Assembly (NCBI GenBank): GCA_037892935.1
Contig: JAYXKI010000001.1
Span: forward strand, 3,286,001 to 3,350,000
Length of the DNA: 64,000 nucleotides
Origin: Phlebopus portentosus
Lineage: Eukaryota > Basidiomycota > Agaricomycetes > Boletales > Boletinellaceae
Reading direction: 5' to 3'
Of this stretch, positions 61,978 to 64,000 are shown piece after piece. Position 1 is the stretch's first letter. The number at the start of each line of letters is the position of its first letter. The notes under the pieces were generated by a model. It was given only the letters and a program-made list of their open reading frames with translations, did no database searches and was not told where the DNA came from. The position numbers were made by a program, and so were the translations under genes.

Positions 61978-62434
61978 ATGGTATGTTTCCTCTGTCAATG
62001 AGTTCTACTGGGTATGCGGGTAGCTAATTGCCTAGTGCCGCTTCGCATTACCAGACTCTCGCCGTCGACCTCCTTAACCCATCGGCTGAATCTGAGAAGA
62101 GGAGGCACAAGCTTAAGCGCCTCGTACAATCGCCAAACTCGTATTTCATGGATGTGAAGTGCTCTGGTATGTCTTATTCATAACCCACAGGAGATATCGA
62201 GGGTAGAACTGACAGAGCGGCACTGTAAGGCTGCTTTACCATCACAACCGTCTTCTCGCACGCGCAAACCGTCGTCACCTGTGGTTCTTGCGGGATCGTC
62301 TTAACCCAACCGACGGGTGGTAGGGCAAGACTCACTGAAGGTGCGTATATGCGACTTCTGCAAGCATAGGGATCTTCGAGTCGTGCTGACTAAACTCGTG
62401 TGCTCCAGGCTCCTCGTACCGTAGGAAGAATTGA
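61978..62434 (+). CDS. RPS27: 40S ribosomal protein eS27
   Basis: A small zinc-ribbon protein of the 40S subunit. Exons 61978-61980, 62055-62166, 62230-62340 and 62409-62434 give 83 residues. Visible are [60 protein letters not shown] and GSSYRRKN at the end, with the two CxxC pairs of the ribbon. The first coding exon holds only the ATG, a known arrangement in fungal ribosomal protein genes, which places the first intron at the start of translation. It converges with the chromodomain gene on the other strand, 100 nt apart. Confidence 0.96.
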
Positions 62435-62533
62435 GGCGTCTTAGTTCTAGTCTTCTTACCCACTTACGCATCACTCCTGCTGTTGGCAATTGTTTTGTCT
62501 GTTTTACGCACCGCATCTTCATCTTTCAGTAAC

Positions 62534-63502
62534 TTACAGGTTTATCGCCTGTCGACTGTGTACTTCCAATGGCCTTCCCACGTCTGGATGAGTAAGACGT
62601 CGCAGCGTGGATCTGTGCATATCTTCGGGTGTCTTGACGGATTTGAACGCTGTGTATCCCCATGTCCACCATGTGTCTGCTATAAACTGAGTGATTTGCA
62701 CTTCCATTCTCATGCATTTAATCACGAAGAGACTATCGAGATTTATTTTCAAGACAGAATCATCAAGGCAATAGCAACAAATACAAGTATCACTTGTAGA
62801 CATTCATTTCACCGGTCTCCTCGTTGTACGTCACGACTTTTTGGCTATGGAACCCGATTTCCAGCTCGGTTATCCGTTGGCGGAAATATGCGACTTCGGC
62901 ATCTACAATCTCTTCAGCCAATCTTCAGCAAACCGCCGGCGACTCTGGTCTTACCAATCCACTCCTGCGATGGTTTCAATTCTCCTCTGTAGTGCTTGTC
63001 GATAGAGCCTATCTCGGCCCAAAAGCTAGAAAGTAGCCTCTCGCAACCTCCGTCCAAGTTCTCGAATGGTTGCCAACTAGATGCGTTCTGTAGTCAGGTG
63101 AATTATCACTCTGAGAAGCGAGGACCTTACGAATTGTCATCCGGGCCGTAGCCATACCACTGAGACCAGTTAAGCACGACCGTCATTAGAACTGAAAGTA
63201 AATGTAGCGAACCTGTACGTAATACTCCTGTATGTACAATGTTTCACCCAGTGTTCTACAGGTATATTATAGCTTTGTACTTACATAGCGGGGTATCTGG
63301 CCTCCGCGCAAACGCCTCGCCTTCAGTATAACCTCTACGTGGCATACACAGATATTGAACACACTGAAATATGTAACCACTTATAAGCAAACTTGCACTC
63401 ACCGACGTCGTAGGATTCATCCGACTCTAACGAAGACTGTGAAGCAAGAGGCGACAGTGCCCTCGCTGACCTAGATTTGCTATGGCTTTTTCTCTTTCCC
63501 AT
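62534..63502 (-). CDS. Chromodomain protein
   Basis: Chromodomains read methylated lysines on histone tails. Exons 63403-63502, 63285-63334, 63213-63227, 63131-63159, 62955-63076 and 62794-62902 are well supported; a last exon from about 62739 to 62534 is tentative, so the true C-terminus may differ. The domain reads SYDVEVILKARRLRGGQIPR, then YEYYVQWYGYGPDDNSWQPF, with ENLDGGCERLL after it. The three aromatic-cage positions (Tyr of YDVE, Trp of QWYGY and the following Tyr) are present, so methyl-lysine binding is plausible. The third exon is only 15 nt and sits in the middle of the domain. The N-terminus is basic and Ser-rich (GKRKSHSKSRS). A region after FWAEIG may be a weak second domain. 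Confidence 0.78.
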
Positions 63503-63723
63503 AGTGCCAATCACGATGTAAGCGAATAAGGCGGAGAAAAGGCATTGGGTAACGGGGAAGTGAATTTATACTCGGGTGCTGAAACGTAGAACTGCAGTTG
63601 GGGAAGCGGACAAAGCTTCTAAATGCACGTGATGCAAAAGCGGCGACTTGGCGGCTCGCCTCGCATTCCTGCTTTATTAGAAGTAACCACCTTGCTGCTC
63701 AGTGACCGTGCTGTTGTGGTACA
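63503..63723. promoter_or_regulatory. Bidirectional promoter region
   Basis: 221 nt between the divergent chromodomain (-) and Mtc1-like (+) start codons. Both promoters must lie here. No specific element was identified. Confidence 0.5.
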
Positions 63724-64000
63724 ATGTCCAAATCAAAGTCAAAGGCGGAGGAGGCTCTTCAATTTCTTGATGATCTCGATAATTTGACTCCAGTACCAGG
63801 AGCTCCAGGCTCGAATACGCCGCCAGCCAATTCTACCAACCCGAGTGACCCAGCCGATGTGCTCAAGTTCATTGATGAAATGACGCAGAAGACTTCGGAG
63901 CCTACTCGGCAGACTGCGGCGTCTCTAGAAAGGCCTGCTTCTAGAGCGAGTCTCACTGCGGGCACGGCAAGGAAGGCGGCGGAACGTGTGCGTGTGGGGT
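63724..64000 (+). CDS. Mtc1-like protein (maintenance of telomere capping 1), N-terminus, cut by window end
   Basis: The frame opens at ATG 63724 and runs off the window after 92 codons. The start SKSKSKAEEALQFLDDLDNL and the block DVLKFIDEMTQKTSEP resemble the conserved N-terminal blocks of fungal Mtc1/DUF5427 proteins, which are linked genetically to telomere capping and the secretory pathway. The rest is Pro/Ser/Thr-rich. The match is from pattern memory of a short region, so it is a moderate call. Confidence 0.6.
   Translation, partial: MSKSKSKAEEALQFLDDLDNLTPVPGAPGSNTPPANSTNPSDPADVLKFIDEMTQKTSEPTRQTAASLERPASRASLTAGTARKAAERVRVG

Noticed and set aside
1..64000. Search for transposon coding regions (reverse transcriptase, integrase, transposase) and for rRNA genes
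   Set aside because: No frame showed such motifs; the long gaps may hold eroded elements but nothing can be supported by eye.

Overview
The window is nuclear DNA of a basidiomycete fungus, most likely a mushroom-forming agaricomycete. The genes are dense and encode conserved eukaryotic proteins. Nearly all are split by many very short introns, mostly about 48-65 nt, with GTRNGT donors. The mix of a mitochondrial biotin synthase, a secreted GH18 chitinase, an SKL-tailed thioesterase and a BTG-like protein also fits. No rRNA, tRNA, CRISPR array or intact mobile element was seen. Exon joins were read by eye from splice signals, phase arithmetic and conserved protein motifs.

Layout, left to right. 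0-0.9 kb: the last exons of a Blm10/PA200 proteasome-activator paralogue. 2.2-5.2 kb: a tandem CCCH zinc-finger protein of the TTP family. 7.3-9.0 kb: choline/ethanolamine kinase. 9.6-12.2 kb (-): a 16-exon MFS drug transporter. 13.2-15.1 kb (-): mitochondrial DnaJ (Mdj1 type). 17.1-17.8 kb: a small SET protein. 18.0-19.4 kb (-): casein kinase 2 alpha. 20.4-22.8 kb: GH18 chitinase with two chitin-binding modules and an apparent frameshift. 23.1-24.6 kb (-): a DEDDy 3'-5' exonuclease. 26.4-27.8 kb: a low-complexity nuclear-type protein. 31.0 kb: an 88-residue protein. 32.1-32.8 kb (-): an unrecognised protein. 33.2-34.8 kb: biotin synthase. 35.4-36.7 kb: an exonuclease-fold protein with degraded catalytic motifs. 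37.0-38.2 kb: a coiled-coil protein. 38.4-47.0 kb: full-length Blm10/PA200 with about 40 introns. 47.7-49.5 kb (-): a HIT protein. 50.0-51.1 kb: TRAX. 52.1-53.1 kb: a BTG-like protein. 54.6-55.7 kb: a DinB-like protein with a second apparent frameshift. 56.1-58.7 kb: an RPD3-type histone deacetylase. 58.9-60.1 kb: XPA/Rad14. 60.3-61.7 kb: a peroxisomal acyl-CoA thioesterase. 62.0-62.4 kb: ribosomal protein eS27. 62.5-63.5 kb (-): a chromodomain protein. 63.7 kb to the end: the start of an Mtc1-like gene.

The genes are mostly unrelated housekeeping functions, so this is not a pathway cluster. The unusual signal is structural. There are two diverged Blm10 genes in one 64-kb window, both ending in the Tyr-Tyr-Ala motif that docks on the 20S proteasome. 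There is a large set of microexons (6, 7, 8, 9, 9, 13, 15, 17, 18, 19, 21, 21 nt and more), several inside catalytic or metal-binding motifs. There are four GC-AG introns, and three conserved genes carry apparent single-base frameshifts, two of them in G runs. Long gaps at 5.2-7.3, 15.1-17.1, 27.8-31.0 and 53.1-54.6 kb hold no gene that I can support.
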